The translations under genes and the position numbers were made by a program. This document shows, piece after piece, positions 19,394-30,145 of a stretch of 33,739 nucleotides of DNA (position 1 is the first letter of the stretch; the number at the start of each line of letters is the position of its first letter). The notes under the pieces were generated by a model. The model was given only the letters and a program-made list of their open reading frames with translations. It was not told where the DNA came from and made no database searches. This DNA comes from Zygnema cylindricum (lineage: Eukaryota; Streptophyta; Zygnematophyceae; Zygnematales; Zygnemataceae), in contig JBBHKE010002406.1 in assembly GCA_037447655.1 (NCBI GenBank), positions 1-33,739 on the forward strand. Direction: 5' to 3'.

Positions 19394-19674
19394 AAAGGTA
19401 AATATATAAATTTAATATAAATATAGTGTCTAGTGATGATTGTTTTCTCTTTTTTGTTCGAGTTTTACAAGATTGTCGATATCGTCAAATCATTCCTTTT
19501 TTTTTTGTAATTGTATTCGTTTTAAATATCTCTAAAGCATCATTTTGGCTTTTTTCATTTTGGGTAATCCTCATTTGTTTTGTAGTTTTTGACAGTTATG
19601 GTTTTCTCACGAGTTAGTGTGGTTGTATCCGTTTCTTTTATTAGGTCTCCATGGTTGAAAAGGATTACAGACAA

Positions 19675-19680
19675 AATAAA
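19675..19680 (+). terminator. candidate polyadenylation signal of the ERI2-like gene
   Basis: AATAAA about 280 nt past the stop codon. An alternative AT-rich region (AATATAAATATAG) lies 30 nt after the stop. Not tested. Confidence 0.3.
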
Positions 19681-19814
19681 GTAAAAAAATATTTCCCGCT
19701 TATTATTGGAAAGTACATTGATTGCCTTTGTAAATTTCATTTTCATCTCTTGTTTGGCGAAATTTGAGAACGGATTTTATCGATATTATGTTGTTGGGAT
19801 TTAGCACAGAAAAA

Positions 19815-20010
19815 GGTTGTCAAAGACCTGTCAAAGATTTGTTAAATATTTGTTTAGAATTTGTCAAAGATTTGCCAAAGATTTGTTAAATTTTTGTTAA
19901 AAAACTGTTAAAATTTGTCAAAGATTTGTTAAAAAATTGTCATAAATATGTCAAGGATTTGTTGAAAATCTTTCAAAAATTTGTTAAAAATTGTCAAGGA
20001 TTTGTCAAAT
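19815..20010 (+). repeat. 10-11 bp repeat (TTGTCAAAGAT type)
   Basis: About 18 variants of AAAGATTTGTC/AAAATTTGTT in tandem. No coding frame survives. Directly downstream of the ERI2-like gene. Confidence 0.85.
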
Positions 20011-20149
20011 AGACACCATCGCTTTTGTTACACAGTGTCGATGTTTTCGCCTATCAAAAACCGTTTTATGACCAAAAAACGACCGTTTTATGGACCAAAT
20101 AAAGGCAGTCCAGACCTAAGGACTGGGAGTGGGACCCATTGGGCCAAAT

Positions 20150-20310
20150 TCGGTTAAAGAAAAGTTCGCTCTAAAAAACGTGTTAAAACGTTCGGTTTGA
20201 AACGCCCCTTTTGAAAGACGCTCGTTTTTAAAAATGTTTGTTTTAAAAAACTGTTGTTTCAAGACCGCTCGTTTTAAAAAAGCGCTCGTTTCCAAAAAAA
20301 AATGCGATGA
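20150..20310 (+). repeat. degenerate CGCTCGTTTTAAAA repeat
   Basis: Several units reading roughly GACGCTCGTTTTAAAAA at intervals of about 25-30 bp. The minus-strand open frame over it is a by-product. Confidence 0.6.
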
Positions 20311-20719
20311 GTAGAAGACCCTCAAAAATAAGGAACCAGGCGAACCTGTTATTTTGTTACACGTGTACTTTGCGAAAAAAAAAAAAAAAAAAAAAATACA
20401 TAAACTGCTGGTAGAACTTCTGATAATTTTTTCTCTCTGTAAACAGGAAACTGATTCGCGTAGATTCGGGGATTGATCCCAAAAATAAGATGTGGACGCG
20501 GAGAGCAAAGGCTTTTTTTTTTGTCTTTTCTTAAATATTTTTGATTTTCCAGTACTCTCATTTTTTTGTATTTGAGATTGCCACGTGGTGTTTTCTGATT
20601 GGCTCAAAAAGTGACACATGTCACATAATGAACCCATCGATCGGCTCAAAAGCACAAAACGAGCATTAGAAACTATTTATGACCCATAAATGACCCAATT
20701 TGAATGCCCCGACAGTCCG

Positions 20720-20766
<47 letters not shown>

Positions 20767-20794
20767 CTCTTTCTATATATCTATATATATCTTT

Positions 20795-20873
<79 letters not shown>
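20720..20873. repeat. (TA)n microsatellite
   Basis: Two TA dinucleotide runs (about 20721-20762 and 20799-20872) separated by CTCTCTTTCTATATATC-type sequence. All overlapping open frames are Tyr/Ile dipeptide artefacts. Confidence 0.97.
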
Positions 20874-20874
<1 letters not shown>

Positions 20875-21005
20875 TATATTTTACAAAATGTGGATTCATT
20901 ATTTATACATAAGATGACAAATACAGTATAATTGTATTAGGAAGAAGGGCCAAAGTTTTGAATGGAATGGAACAATTCTAATGGAACGAATGGAGGTATT
21001 TCATA

Positions 21006-21419
21006 TTAGGGTTAATAACTGTAATATAGTGCCGTTTTAAATAGTATGGCGTACGGACCGTTCAGTTTCGTACCATTTTGTACTTTAATAAGTAAAAAAG
21101 TACAAAAAAAGTTTCAAACAGTCGCGCGCGCATGTGAATGTGCACCCAAAAAACGTGTGACAAAAAAAATTGACGCTACACGATTCACGCTGTAGCGTTA
21201 ACATTTAACTGAGTGCAAATTGCCGGCACGTGCGGATGTCAGAATCACGCGACGGCGTACGATTTCGAAATTATTACAGGGAAAATCCCAAATTACAGTT
21301 ATTGATATTAGAGTTAATTTTTTTTTTTATGAAAATTGAAAATCGCAAATTAGCGTTAATAATGCTAATTGTTTTTTAACCCTAATTATTTCATAACGCT
21401 AATAGCGATTCACAGTGTA
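21006..21419. mobile_element. right part of a TA-flanked miniature element
   Basis: Ends AACGCTAATAGCGATTCACAGTGTA, the inverted form of the TACACxGxGAATCG terminus of this family. The interior shares TTTTAAATAGTxTGGCGTACGG and AAGTAAAAAAGTACAAA with the elements at 23140 and 26598. No matching left end was found, so it is truncated or its left end has decayed. A hairpin ACGCTACA...TGTAGCGT lies near 21173-21200. Confidence 0.5.
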
Positions 21420-21825
21420 CAGCACAGACTAGGTATGTTACAAGTTTCTCTGGTGTGGTGAATCATGTGAATCGGCATTAATACTATAACTTATGTATTT
21501 TAAGGGGCCGACTTTATCAAAAAGCGCGATGGTAAACCATCTGAGTCCATAGGAACAAAAAGAAGTAGCATTGCTAAAACTGAAAAACCACATAACAAGG
21601 GAATAAACAAAAGGGAAAATCAAGGCAAAAACTACAAAAATACGAAAGGATGGCAGGGAAGTCGAAAACACCCACGAAAGCAAAATCTAACAAACAAACC
21701 ATCAAAGGAAAAAACTAACAAGTAGCAAAAGATACCCAACAGAACTAAGAATTTACGGAAAGCAACCACGTAAGTCCCCGAATCCCGGAGGAGCAACTGG
21801 AATTTTCGACAACTTTACCACCGCC
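21420..21825. other. unidentified stretch
   Basis: The minus strand has an 81-codon frame (21683-21438) with several hydrophobic stretches but no recognisable family. It may be a fragment of an element. I see nothing else. Confidence 0.4.
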
Positions 21826-22828
21826 AATCGTTATTAGCGTTGAGGATTTATTAGTGTTAATGCGAAACTTGAAATAATACTAATAGGTTACACCGCCAAT
21901 CTTTATTAGCGTTGTGTACGCTAATTCCGTCCCGCTTTTTTTTTTTTAATTATCCATTAGCGTAGTTCATTCTATTTTTTTCTTTACTCTATTTAGGGTT
22001 AACTTTTTAGTACCGTACAAAATGGAAGTACGCCATCAGTCAATTAGTGTGGTGTACGGACAGTGTCAGACCGTACAAAATTGTACCTTTTTAAGTGAAA
22101 AAGTATAATTAATGAGTTTTAGTAGCCGCGAAATTACATTTTTATTTTCGTCATCATACGAAGAGAATGACGAGGGAGAGTTACGAAATTACATTTTTAT
22201 TTTCGGTTGTATTTTCGAAAGCGCATGTCATGTGCAAATTTTGTCAATTTTCCTTGGTTGTCCATCGTGACACGTAGCTTAATCGTCCAGCGTGTCACGA
22301 TTTTTTTTTTCTGTATGTGCCAACCCACCTCCTTGAGGTAGGTTGACAGTTACAGAGAAAAATGAAGCGAACGCCTCGCGGATGAACATCCGACAGTCAG
22401 TATTACCTCCCAGACCTTCTGAGAGTATCGACAAGATTCTTTGTAATGTTGTTTTTCGTATAAAAACAAAATAAGCAGTATGGTTTGGTACGAATAGTCG
22501 CGGATTTTTCTAAACTACCTCACTTTTCGGCTGATAGAACGTTGCCTTTATTAATGTTAATGCGAAACTAGAAATAATACTACTGTGTTAGTTTTAAGGG
22601 GACGTGGCAGATTTTCGTCCACGTTTTAAAACAATGTTCTTAACACTATTTTGTGATTTTGGTCAAAAAAAGTCACGACCGAATTAGTGTAATTAATTAG
22701 TGTAGCGGTGGTACACCGGGAGTGGCTATTAAGGAGCCCCTCAATTACTCCCCTTGGACCGAAAATAGAATTAATACTACTATATTTTTGTGCTAATATA
22801 GGTACGATTTTATTAGTGTCAATCGCAC
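21826..22828. repeat. overlapping fragments of the TACACCGCCAATCG element family
   Basis: Termini of the family occur at about 21829 (ACCGCCAATCGTTATTAGCG), 21891 (TACACCGCCAATCTTTATTA) and 22690-22705, and the interior block TTAATGCGAAACT-GAAATAATACTA occurs twice (21857 and 22557). The order suggests insertion of one element within another followed by decay. I could not resolve whole elements. Confidence 0.5.
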
Positions 22829-23047
22829 TACACCGCCAATCGCTATTAGCGTTGTGTACGCTAATTCCGTCCCGATTTTTTTTTTTTATTCTCAAATAGA
22901 ATTATCCACACTATTTAAAAAAAACCCTAATTCCTAATTAGAATAGAGGATTTCTTCGAAAATTTTCAAATTCCCAATTAGCGTAAACCACGCTAATTAT
23001 TCGTTTACGCTAAAAAAACTTACACGCTAATAACGATTGGCGGTGTA
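22829..23047. mobile_element. 219-bp TA-flanked MITE
   Basis: Terminal inverted repeats of about 24 bp, TACACCGCCAATCG-C/T-TATTAGCG, one mismatch. It starts and ends with TA. No coding capacity. TA targets suggest a Tc1/mariner-type (Stowaway-like) mobiliser. Confidence 0.8.
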
Positions 23048-23139
23048 ATTGAGGAAGTGTTTACATAGTATGCTGTACGAAATGCGCCATTGGTACGTTT
23101 ACTGCTGGCGATTCTGTACAATACTTACATAAAGTGTAT

Positions 23140-23654
23140 TACACCGCGAATCGTAATTAGAGTTATGTGCGCTAATTCCGTCACCCCAAATTTTGACTCT
23201 ATCACCGCAAATAGAGTACATTATTCTAAATTATTTTTTACATTATTTAAGGTACTTATTGAATAAGCGTTAATAACTCTAATACAGTGTCATTTTAAAT
23301 AGTGTGGCGTACGGTCGGTGCTTGACCGTGCAAAATTGCACTTTATTAAGTAAAAAAGTACAAATAATGATTTAATACTGGTTGTTATCATGTAACTGCG
23401 TTTTAACAAACCGCTTAGTGCAAACGTCATAATGACTTGAAATTGTAATTTTTGTCAAATTTTGTACTTTCACCTAATTTACAGTAGATATATTCAGCGC
23501 CCAAATTTACGCCCAAATTAGAGTTATTGATAAATTAGAGTAATTTTTTTTTTTTAAAAGGGTTGATTACCCAAAATAGAGTTAACAACTCTAATTTTTT
23601 TTTTTGTTTTCTTAATATAATTATTTCTTTACTCTAATTACGATTCGCGGTTTA
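23140..23654. mobile_element. 515-bp TA-flanked MITE
   Basis: Left TACACCGCGAATCGTAATTA and right CTAATTACGATTCGCGGTTTA are inverted repeats with small end changes. The interior includes the GTGTGGCGTACGG and GTACAAATAATG blocks seen in related copies. The right 450 bp are duplicated at 26598-27048. Confidence 0.75.
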
Positions 23655-24837
23655 CAGTGTCAGATAACGGCGCCGACACGGAGAAGCGCGCTCAAATTCG
23701 ATTCCTAGTCATAAAGACTCGAAAAATCGAGCGAACTTGTTCTCACATGTTTAAACGTCGACTATGTGAACACCGAATAAAGAGGCTACACCGTGAATCG
23801 GTGTTAGTGTTAATGTTTCTTTAGCCACTTCAAACATCTTTTCTCCGTACATACTTATCGTATTTCAGATCTGGCGGTTGCGATTGAAAAAAAAATCATT
23901 CTCAACTTCCGATTGGCGGTCTCAAAATCCGACAATTGTGTACGGAGAAAAGAAGTTTTAAGGCGTTTTTTTTTTAAACACTAATAGCGATACACAGTGT
24001 ACAGTATGGGAATGTGTAAATAAACTACAGTAGTGGAGTGTTGAGGCTTTGTTGGCGTTATGTCATTTAACCTGAAAAAGCCTATGAATTGCTAATCGCA
24101 GAGACATTTTTTGCTTCGCGCAAGTAGTTGTAAAAAATTGTACATTTGAAGTACAGTATAGTACTAGTTACGTACCTTTGAGTTCAGATTTGACGGTCAA
24201 CCGGTCGAACAACTTTGACAAGCGAAACATTGTAACGACGGTTAAAAAAGTGTCGCGCTTGCGAACGTCGACCTTCATAAAAAAAAACAATTCACACGGC
24301 CGGCTAAGGTTTACGGTTACAAAACTGCGACAACCACGTGCAAATAAAATGGTTGCGCGCAAGTAGTTTCTCACTTCACGTGAGCTCCTCCGTGAGAGAA
24401 CATACTGGCATTTAACTTAGGTTGACTTTCCATTAGCGAAAAAGTGGGGTTGTTTATTGAAGGCCGTACCGTTTCGTACAAGTCTGTACCATTTATTTTT
24501 ACAAGTTCAACGTAACGGTTCGCGATTAGATTCCATTTTTGCGGCTAAGTTAAACTTCAGTATGTGCTCTCACAATGGAGCTCACGTGAAGTGAGAAACT
24601 ACCTGCGCGCAGCCATTTTATTAATATGTGGTTGCCGCAGTTTTGTTACCGTAAACCTGCGCCGGCCGTGTGAATTGTTTTTTTTTATGACGGTCGACGT
24701 TTGCAAGTGCGACACTTTTTTAACCGTCGTTACAATATTTCGCCAGTCAAAGTTGTTCGACGGATTGACCGTCAAATCTGAACTCAAAGGTACTAACTTG
24801 TACTATATTGTACTTGAATGTACAATTTTTTGACAAC
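23205..24837 (+). repeat. direct duplication, copy 1
   Basis: Near-identical to 26598-28233 at an offset of 3393-3396 bp. Differences are very rare up to about 24637, then become frequent. The duplicated block includes part of the 515-bp MITE, the 215-bp MITE and the fold-back element, so the duplication postdates those insertions. Confidence 0.92.
23787..24001. mobile_element. 215-bp TA-flanked MITE (copy in duplication 1)
   Basis: Ends TACACCGTGAATCGGTGTTA and the inverted ACACTAATAGCGATACACAGTGTA. A second, inner inverted pair (CTTTTCTCCGTACA and TGTACGGAGAAAAG) makes a nearly full-length hairpin. Same family as the element at 25940. Confidence 0.78.
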
Positions 24838-24840
24838 TAC
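24124..24840. mobile_element. fold-back element with about 280-bp inverted arms
   Basis: Left arm about 24124-24405, right arm about 24560-24840, roughly 150-bp spacer. Arm start reads GTAGTTGTAAAAAATTGTAC, and the arms share TTTGAGTTCAGATTTGACGG and CTCACTTCACGTGAGCTC. The homologous outer sequence (GCTAATCGCAGAGACA, from about 24090) continues past a MITE insertion at 25541 and 28434, so the arms originally reached further out. Open frames on both strands here mirror each other and are not genes. Confidence 0.8.
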
Positions 24841-25541
24841 AACGTGAATCGGTATTAGCGTAATGAAATAGATAACGCACTGAAACAGTTACCGTTATTT
24901 ACGTTAATTGGGAATTTGGGGGTTTTGAAGGAAATCATTTACTCTAATTTATTTTTTAAAAGGTTTTTATTTATTATATTCATAGTTCAAAAGTAGGCGT
25001 TTTTATGGTAGGCCTTTGTTAGGCGCACAAAACTTGGCACAAAACTCGCGTAGAGTAGGCATACTGTATGTGTGTGCGTTTGTGCGCACTCTTGTACGAA
25101 CGTACGAATATGACGTATGATCATAGTACACCGCACGCCGCCGGACGAATTTATTTTGCGAACTGACACGACGTAAGATGAGTTGTGTTATGGGCTTTTC
25201 ATGTGATCGTCTTAGATCGATGATTTGATCAGCGACCGTCCGATCGTCCAAATCTGACGGTTTAAATAAAAAATACCTCAAAACTCACATTTTTTTTTTT
25301 GTCTGAATGTTTTTCAAAATTTAGACATGACGTTTAATTCTCTATCGATTGATGTGCAATTCAACACTGTTACTATTTTTTTCATTTTGCGACCAATATA
25401 ATATGGGTCTTAAGGTCATATAGGCATATTGTATGGGCCTACTTTCACCTACTTTTGAACTATTATTCTATTTGAGAATTTGGGTCAAAAAATGGGGTAC
25501 CTCAATTAGAGTCATGAACGCTAATAGCGGTTCATGGTGTA
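24838..25541. mobile_element. 704-bp TA-flanked MITE carrying another element inside
   Basis: TACAACGTGAATCGGTATTA at the left and CGCTAATAGCGGTTCATGGTGTA at the right. It sits in the right arm of the fold-back element. Its interior is interrupted by the element at 24983-25462; without that it would be about 225 bp, the usual family size. Confidence 0.72.
24983..25462 (-). mobile_element. TAGTTCAAAAGTAGG-ended element, nested copy
   Basis: Inverted termini TAGTTCAAAAGTAGG on both sides, starting and ending with TA. It is an inverted relative of 28851-29496, sharing CATATTGTATGGG, TTAGACATGACGTTTAATTC and CGTACGAACGTAC-type blocks. About 480 bp, no transposase. Confidence 0.72.
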
Positions 25542-25939
25542 CCTGCGCGCAGCAAAAATTATCTTTCCTACTAGCAATTCCCATTAAATATTCATAAATT
25601 AAATATTAATAAATTAAATATTCATAAATTAAATTATGAAATCTGTATGACTTGGCCGGTTTTTAACCGTCCATAAAACAAGAATCGAACAAAACAAATT
25701 CGCCACCAACACTATTTCTAGCTTTAAAAAAAAAAAAAAAAAGGCAGAAACTAGGGCCACCGACATAATGTCATTGACGAGAATAACGCTACGCAGTGTA
25801 AACCGTGTTTTCCAGTTCGCTATTGCACTTAATGATATTAAACTCGGTTTCTCCGTACACAATTTGTCGTATTGCATCTGACGGTTGAGATCGAAAGCTT
25901 CGATCGGTTGAATACCGTACATATCTCAGTACTCCACAG

Positions 25940-26160
25940 TACACCTCGAATCGCTATTAGTGTTAATAAATTTTTCGCCACTCAAAACATCATTTCTCCG
26001 TACACACTTGTCCGATTTTCAATTTGAGACCACCGATCGAAAGCTGAGAATCTTACCTTTCGATCGCAACCGTCAGATCCACAATCTGACAAGTGTGTAC
26101 GGAGAAAAGACGTTTAAAGAGACGAAAAAAATATTAACACTAATAGCTATTCGAGGTGTA
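25940..26160. mobile_element. 221-bp TA-flanked MITE with 28-bp termini
   Basis: TACACCTCGAATCGCTATTA... and its reverse complement agree at 27 of 28 positions. An inner inverted pair (TTTCTCCGTACACACTTGTC) is also present. Flanks join to CCACAG-TA-CTGTAC, so it went into a GTAC-type palindrome. Confidence 0.85.
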
Positions 26161-26289
26161 CTGTACATTACCGTACTGTACCTTTTTGTTTGTTTTTACG
26201 CAGCGGCGTGCATATAGACAAATATATTCTGCGAATTTATCAATATCAAAACTTAACCTAAAAAGTAAAAAGTAACCCTAAAAAATCCT

Positions 26290-26440
26290 AAAAACGTTGC
26301 GTCCGAAAATAGTATAAGACCTAAAAACGTAAAAACGTAAAAACGTAAAAACGAAAGACGTCAGAACGGAAAAACGTAAAAACGTTTAGTGTAAAAACGG
26401 ATAAACGTAAAAACGTTTAGTTTAAAAACGGAAAAACGGA
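26290..26440 (+). repeat. AAAAACGT 8-bp repeat
   Basis: About a dozen units of GTAAAAAC with variants (GGAAAAAC, TTTAGTGTAAAAACGG). No coding content. Confidence 0.9.
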
Positions 26441-26509
26441 AAATCGAGATTCGATATTCGATCCGTTCAACGAAACTGATTCCAAAAAAGTCCTGAAACA
26501 AAACCACAG

Positions 26510-26597
26510 ACAAGCTCTCTCTCTCTCCTTGTACCCCCCGAGGACACCTCCGTCCCTTTACTTCTCCCACTCTCCTTCCCCTGCTTCCCTCTCCCTT
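26510..26597 (+). repeat. CT-rich tract abutting duplication copy 2
   Basis: CTCTCTCTCTCC and CCTTCCCCTGC-type pyrimidine sequence. It ends exactly where copy 2 of the direct duplication begins (26598), so it may mark the recombination breakpoint. Confidence 0.75.
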
Positions 26598-28233
26598 CCG
26601 CAAATAGAGTACATTATTCTAAATTATTTTTTACATTATTTAAGGTACTTATTGAATAAGCGTTAATAACTCTAATACAGTGTCATTTTAAATAGTGTGG
26701 CGTACGGTCGGTGCTTGACCGTGCAAAATTGCACTTTATTAAGTAAAAAAGTACAAATAATGATTTAATACTGGTTGTTATCATGTAACTGCGTTTTAAC
26801 AAACCGCTTAGTGCAAACGTCATAATGACTTGAAATTGTAATTTTTGTCAAATTTTGTACTTTCACCTAATTTACAGTAGATATATTCAGCGCCCAAATT
26901 TACGCCCAAATTAGAGTTATTGATAAATTAGAGTAATTTTTTTTTTTTTAAAAGGGTTGATTACCCAAAATAGAGTTAACAACTCTAATTTTTTTTTTTG
27001 TTTTCTTAATATAATTATTTCTTTACTCTAATTACGATTCGCGGTTTACAGTGTCAGATAACGGCGCCGACACGGAGAAGCGCGCTCAAATTCGATTCCT
27101 AGTCATAAAGACTCGAAAAATCGAGCGAACTTGTTCTCACATGTTTAAACGTCGACTATGTGAACACCGAATAAAGAGGCTACACCGTGAATCGGTGTTA
27201 GTGTTAATGTTTCTTTAGCCACTTCAAACATCTTTTCTCCGTACATACTTATCGTATTTCAGATCTGGCGGTTGCGATTGAAAAAAAAAACATTCTCAAC
27301 TTCCGATTGGCGGTCTCAAAATCCGACAATTGTGTACGGAGAAAAGAAGTTTTAAGGCGTTTTTTTTTTAAACACTAATAGCGATACACAGTGTACAGTA
27401 TGGGAATGTGTAAATAAACTACAGTAGTGGAGTGTTGAGGCTTTGTTGGCGTTATGTCATTTAACCTGAAAAAGCCTATGAATTGCTAATCGCAGAGACA
27501 TTTTTTGCTTCGCGCAAGTAGTTGTAAAAAATTGTACATTTGAAGTACAGTATAGTACTAGTTACGTACCTTTGAGTTCAGATTTGACGGTCAACCGGTC
27601 GAACAACTTTGACAAGCGAAACATTGTAACGACGGTTAAAAAAGTGTCGCGCTTGCGAACGTCGACCTTCATAAAAAAAAACAATTCACACGGCCGGCTA
27701 AGGTTTACGGTTACAAAACTGCGACAACCACGTGCAAATAAAATGGTTGCGCGCAAGTAGTTTCTCACTTCACGTGAGCTCCTCCGTGAGAGAACATACT
27801 GGCATTTAACTTAGGTTGACTTTCCATTAGCGAAAAAGTGGGGTTGTTTATTGAAGGCCGTACCGTTTCGTACAAGTCTGTACCATTTATTTTTACAAGT
27901 TCAACGTAACGGTTCGCGATTAGATTCCATTTTTGCGGCTAAGTTAAACTTCAGTATGTGCTCTCACAATGGAGCTCACGTGAAGTGAGAAACTACCTGC
28001 GCGCAGCCATTTTATTAATATGTGGTTGCCGTAGTTTTGTTACCGTAAACCTGCGCCGGCCGTTTGAATTGCTTTTTTTTTATGACGGTCGACGTTCGCA
28101 ATTGCGACACTTTTTTAACCGTCGTTACAATATTTCGCCAGTCAAAGTTGTTCGACGGATTGACCGTCAAATCTGAACTCAAAGGTACGTAACTTGTACT
28201 ATACTGTACTTCAAATGTTCAATTTTTGACAAC
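26598..28233 (+). repeat. direct duplication, copy 2
   Basis: Matches 23205-24837. It contains the right part of the 515-bp MITE (to 27048), the 215-bp MITE (27181-27395) and the fold-back element (from about 27518). Divergence from copy 1 rises abruptly at about 28032. Confidence 0.92.
27518..28233. mobile_element. fold-back element, copy in duplication 2
   Basis: Same long-armed hairpin as at 24124-24840. Outer flank GAATTGCTAATCGCAGAGAC (27479) reappears inverted at 28455-28475, beyond the MITE at 28234-28434, so the complete element spans about 27479-28475 with one insertion. Confidence 0.78.
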
Positions 28234-28434
28234 TACACCGGGAATCGTTATTAGTGTCAAATTCACTAAATTTGGGTTCTTAAACTTTTGATTTTTTTCC
28301 CAAAATAGAATTTATAGCGCTATTTAAGGACGTGGACCATAATCTGCCACGTCTCTCGCACTAAATTAGAATCAATAACACTAATATTTTTTTACGCTAT
28401 TTAAACTTTGACACTAATAACAATTCGCGGTGTA
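28234..28434. mobile_element. 201-bp TA-flanked MITE nested in the fold-back element
   Basis: Left TACACCGGGAATCGTTATTA, right inverted ACACTAATAACAATTCGCGGTGTA. Removing it and one TA rebuilds ACAACTACCTGCGCGC, complementary to the left side of the host element, which shows TA duplication on insertion. Confidence 0.85.
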
Positions 28435-28539
28435 CCTGCGCGCAACTAAAATTGTCTCTGCGATTAGCAATTCCCTTTTTTTCCTTCACACTAATGATTT
28501 CTTAACACCTATAGCAATTCCCAGGCTGCAATCTTCGAC

Positions 28540-28596
28540 CTATTGTACTGCACAGTACAGTACAGTACAGGAAATTACAGTACGGTACTGTACGTT
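28540..28596. repeat. GTAC-type palindromic repeat
   Basis: ACAGTACAGTACAGTACAGG followed by TACAGTACGGTACTGTACG. Similar clusters occur at 10727-10755, 30139-30176 and 31101-31143. Confidence 0.8.
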
Positions 28597-28850
28597 TAGT
28601 TTGATGCGCAGAGTACTTTTTAACGCATTTTAAAACTATGGTTTAAGCAGTACGAGTGCACAAACCCTACGAAAGTCAACATAGAAGAGAATAGGTTCGC
28701 ATATTACAACTGACCAGTCCGTAACATTTGGATTCTATGATTACGACAAGAAAATTAAAAAATTTAAACTTTTTCGAAGCACGTGATCACACCTTGAGAT
28801 GGTGTACGAACAATTTTTTGCTTCTCGCACCAAAAACAACGACCAAAGCA

Positions 28851-29496
28851 TAGTTCAAAAGTAGGTGAAAGTAGGCCCATACAATATGCTTATTGTATGT
28901 AAAACATACAATATGACCTTAAGACCCATATTGTATGGGTCGCAAAATGAAAAAAAAATAGTAACAGGGTTGAGTTGCACATCGATCAACAAAGAATTAA
29001 ACGTCATGTCTAAATTTTGAAAAACATTCGGACCAAAAAAAAATTATGTGAGTTTTGAGGTATTTTTGATTTAAACTGTCAGATTTGGACGATCACACAA
29101 TCTCTGATCAAAGTAGCGACCGAAGAAGATCACATGAAAAGCCCATAACACAACTTATGATAGGACTATCTGTCATATTATCGTCTGCAATTTTGAAGGC
29201 CACACTAAATAAAGCCTCAAAGTGACCAACCAGGCAGTATGGGACGATAAAAAAAAAAATTCCGCGTTTTTTTTTTCCGGGTTTTCTTTCCTGCGGAATG
29301 TCATCCTACGCCGTGTCAGTTCGCTAAAAATTTTGTCCGGCGGCGTGCGCTGTACTATGATCATTCGCCAGATTCGTACGTTCGTACAAGAGTGTGCACA
29401 ACGATCACACATACAGTATGCCTACTCTGGCGAGTTTTGTGCCAAGTTTTGTGCGCCTACTAAAGGCCTACCATGAAAACGCCTACGTTTGAACTA
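28851..29496 (+). mobile_element. TAGTTCAAAAGTAGG-ended element, second copy
   Basis: About 646 bp, TAGTTCAAAAGTAGG at the left and CCTACGTTTGAACTA at the right. Inverted with respect to the copy at 24983-25462 and about 170 bp longer. It holds an inner hairpin (ACATACAATATG with CATATTGTATGG). No transposase frame. Confidence 0.75.
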
Positions 29497-29990
29497 TGGA
29501 CTGAAGGGGTTTTGCCGTTCACATGTAACGGCTGTTCGACAGCGGTTCAGTTTCGCAGTTAAACGACGTGAGCGACGGTGTAAAAAGCTTCCAGTTATGG
29601 TTTAGTAGCCATTTGAAACGGAGTGTCACCGTTACAGGAAAATGTTAACGAACTGTTTTAGCGATAGACGTTTCCTTCCAAACGAAAAGTACGACCTCCG
29701 TTCTTTGTCCGAGAGGCCAGAGCGACAAAAAAAGCTGGCCACGTGCAGGGCTCTGAAACAAAATCCGTACGTGGTCCCATTATAATGACCTTGTCACGTC
29801 GCACGATTCCGGGGGGGAAAAAAAACACAACACGAAAACCAAACAGACAAAAAAAAATAGAAGAAAAAAAACAAAAATGAAAAAAAGCAGCACACTATTT
29901 CTAAAGCGCACGCTGGCACATATTGTTTGGCTGTCCGACGTACGATAGTCAAAAGGCAGCTTTATAAAATGTCGGTGCAGAATAATCATC
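29497..29990. other. unidentified stretch
   Basis: Mixed-composition sequence with several short CG-containing words (CGACGTGAGCGACGG) and a homopurine run (29814-29885). I recognise no gene, RNA or complete element. Confidence 0.4.
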
Positions 29991-29993
29991 CCC

Positions 29994-30145
29994 GGTGGCG
30001 ATATATCGGCGATATATCGCGATGATTTGAAATTCGATATATCGAAGCGATATATCGAATATCGGGTACATGAAATTCGATATATATCGAATATCGGCAA
30101 TGGGTCCTCGATACCCAACACTACTAATAGCGATTGACGATGTAC
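29994..30145. repeat. CGATATATCG palindrome cluster next to a MITE end
   Basis: Five or more overlapping CGATATATCG/TTCGATATATCGAA palindromes, then GGGTCCTCGATACCCAACAC and a lone MITE right end (ACTAATAGCGATTGACGATGTA). GTGTTGGGTATCG-like ends occur on some hAT elements, so an old hAT fragment is possible. Confidence 0.55.

Noticed and set aside
20666-20931. Tyr/Ile repeat proteins on both strands
   Set aside because: Translation of a (TA)n microsatellite.
24168-24833. Small proteins encoded in the fold-back arms (also 27562-28176)
   Set aside because: Frames on opposite strands are reverse-complement images of one inverted repeat; they do not look like a transposase or other known protein.
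23205-28233. LTR retrotransposon (two direct repeats flanking about 1.8 kb)
   Set aside because: The repeats contain shared nested MITEs and a fold-back element, do not run TG...CA, and nothing between them resembles a primer-binding site, gag or pol.
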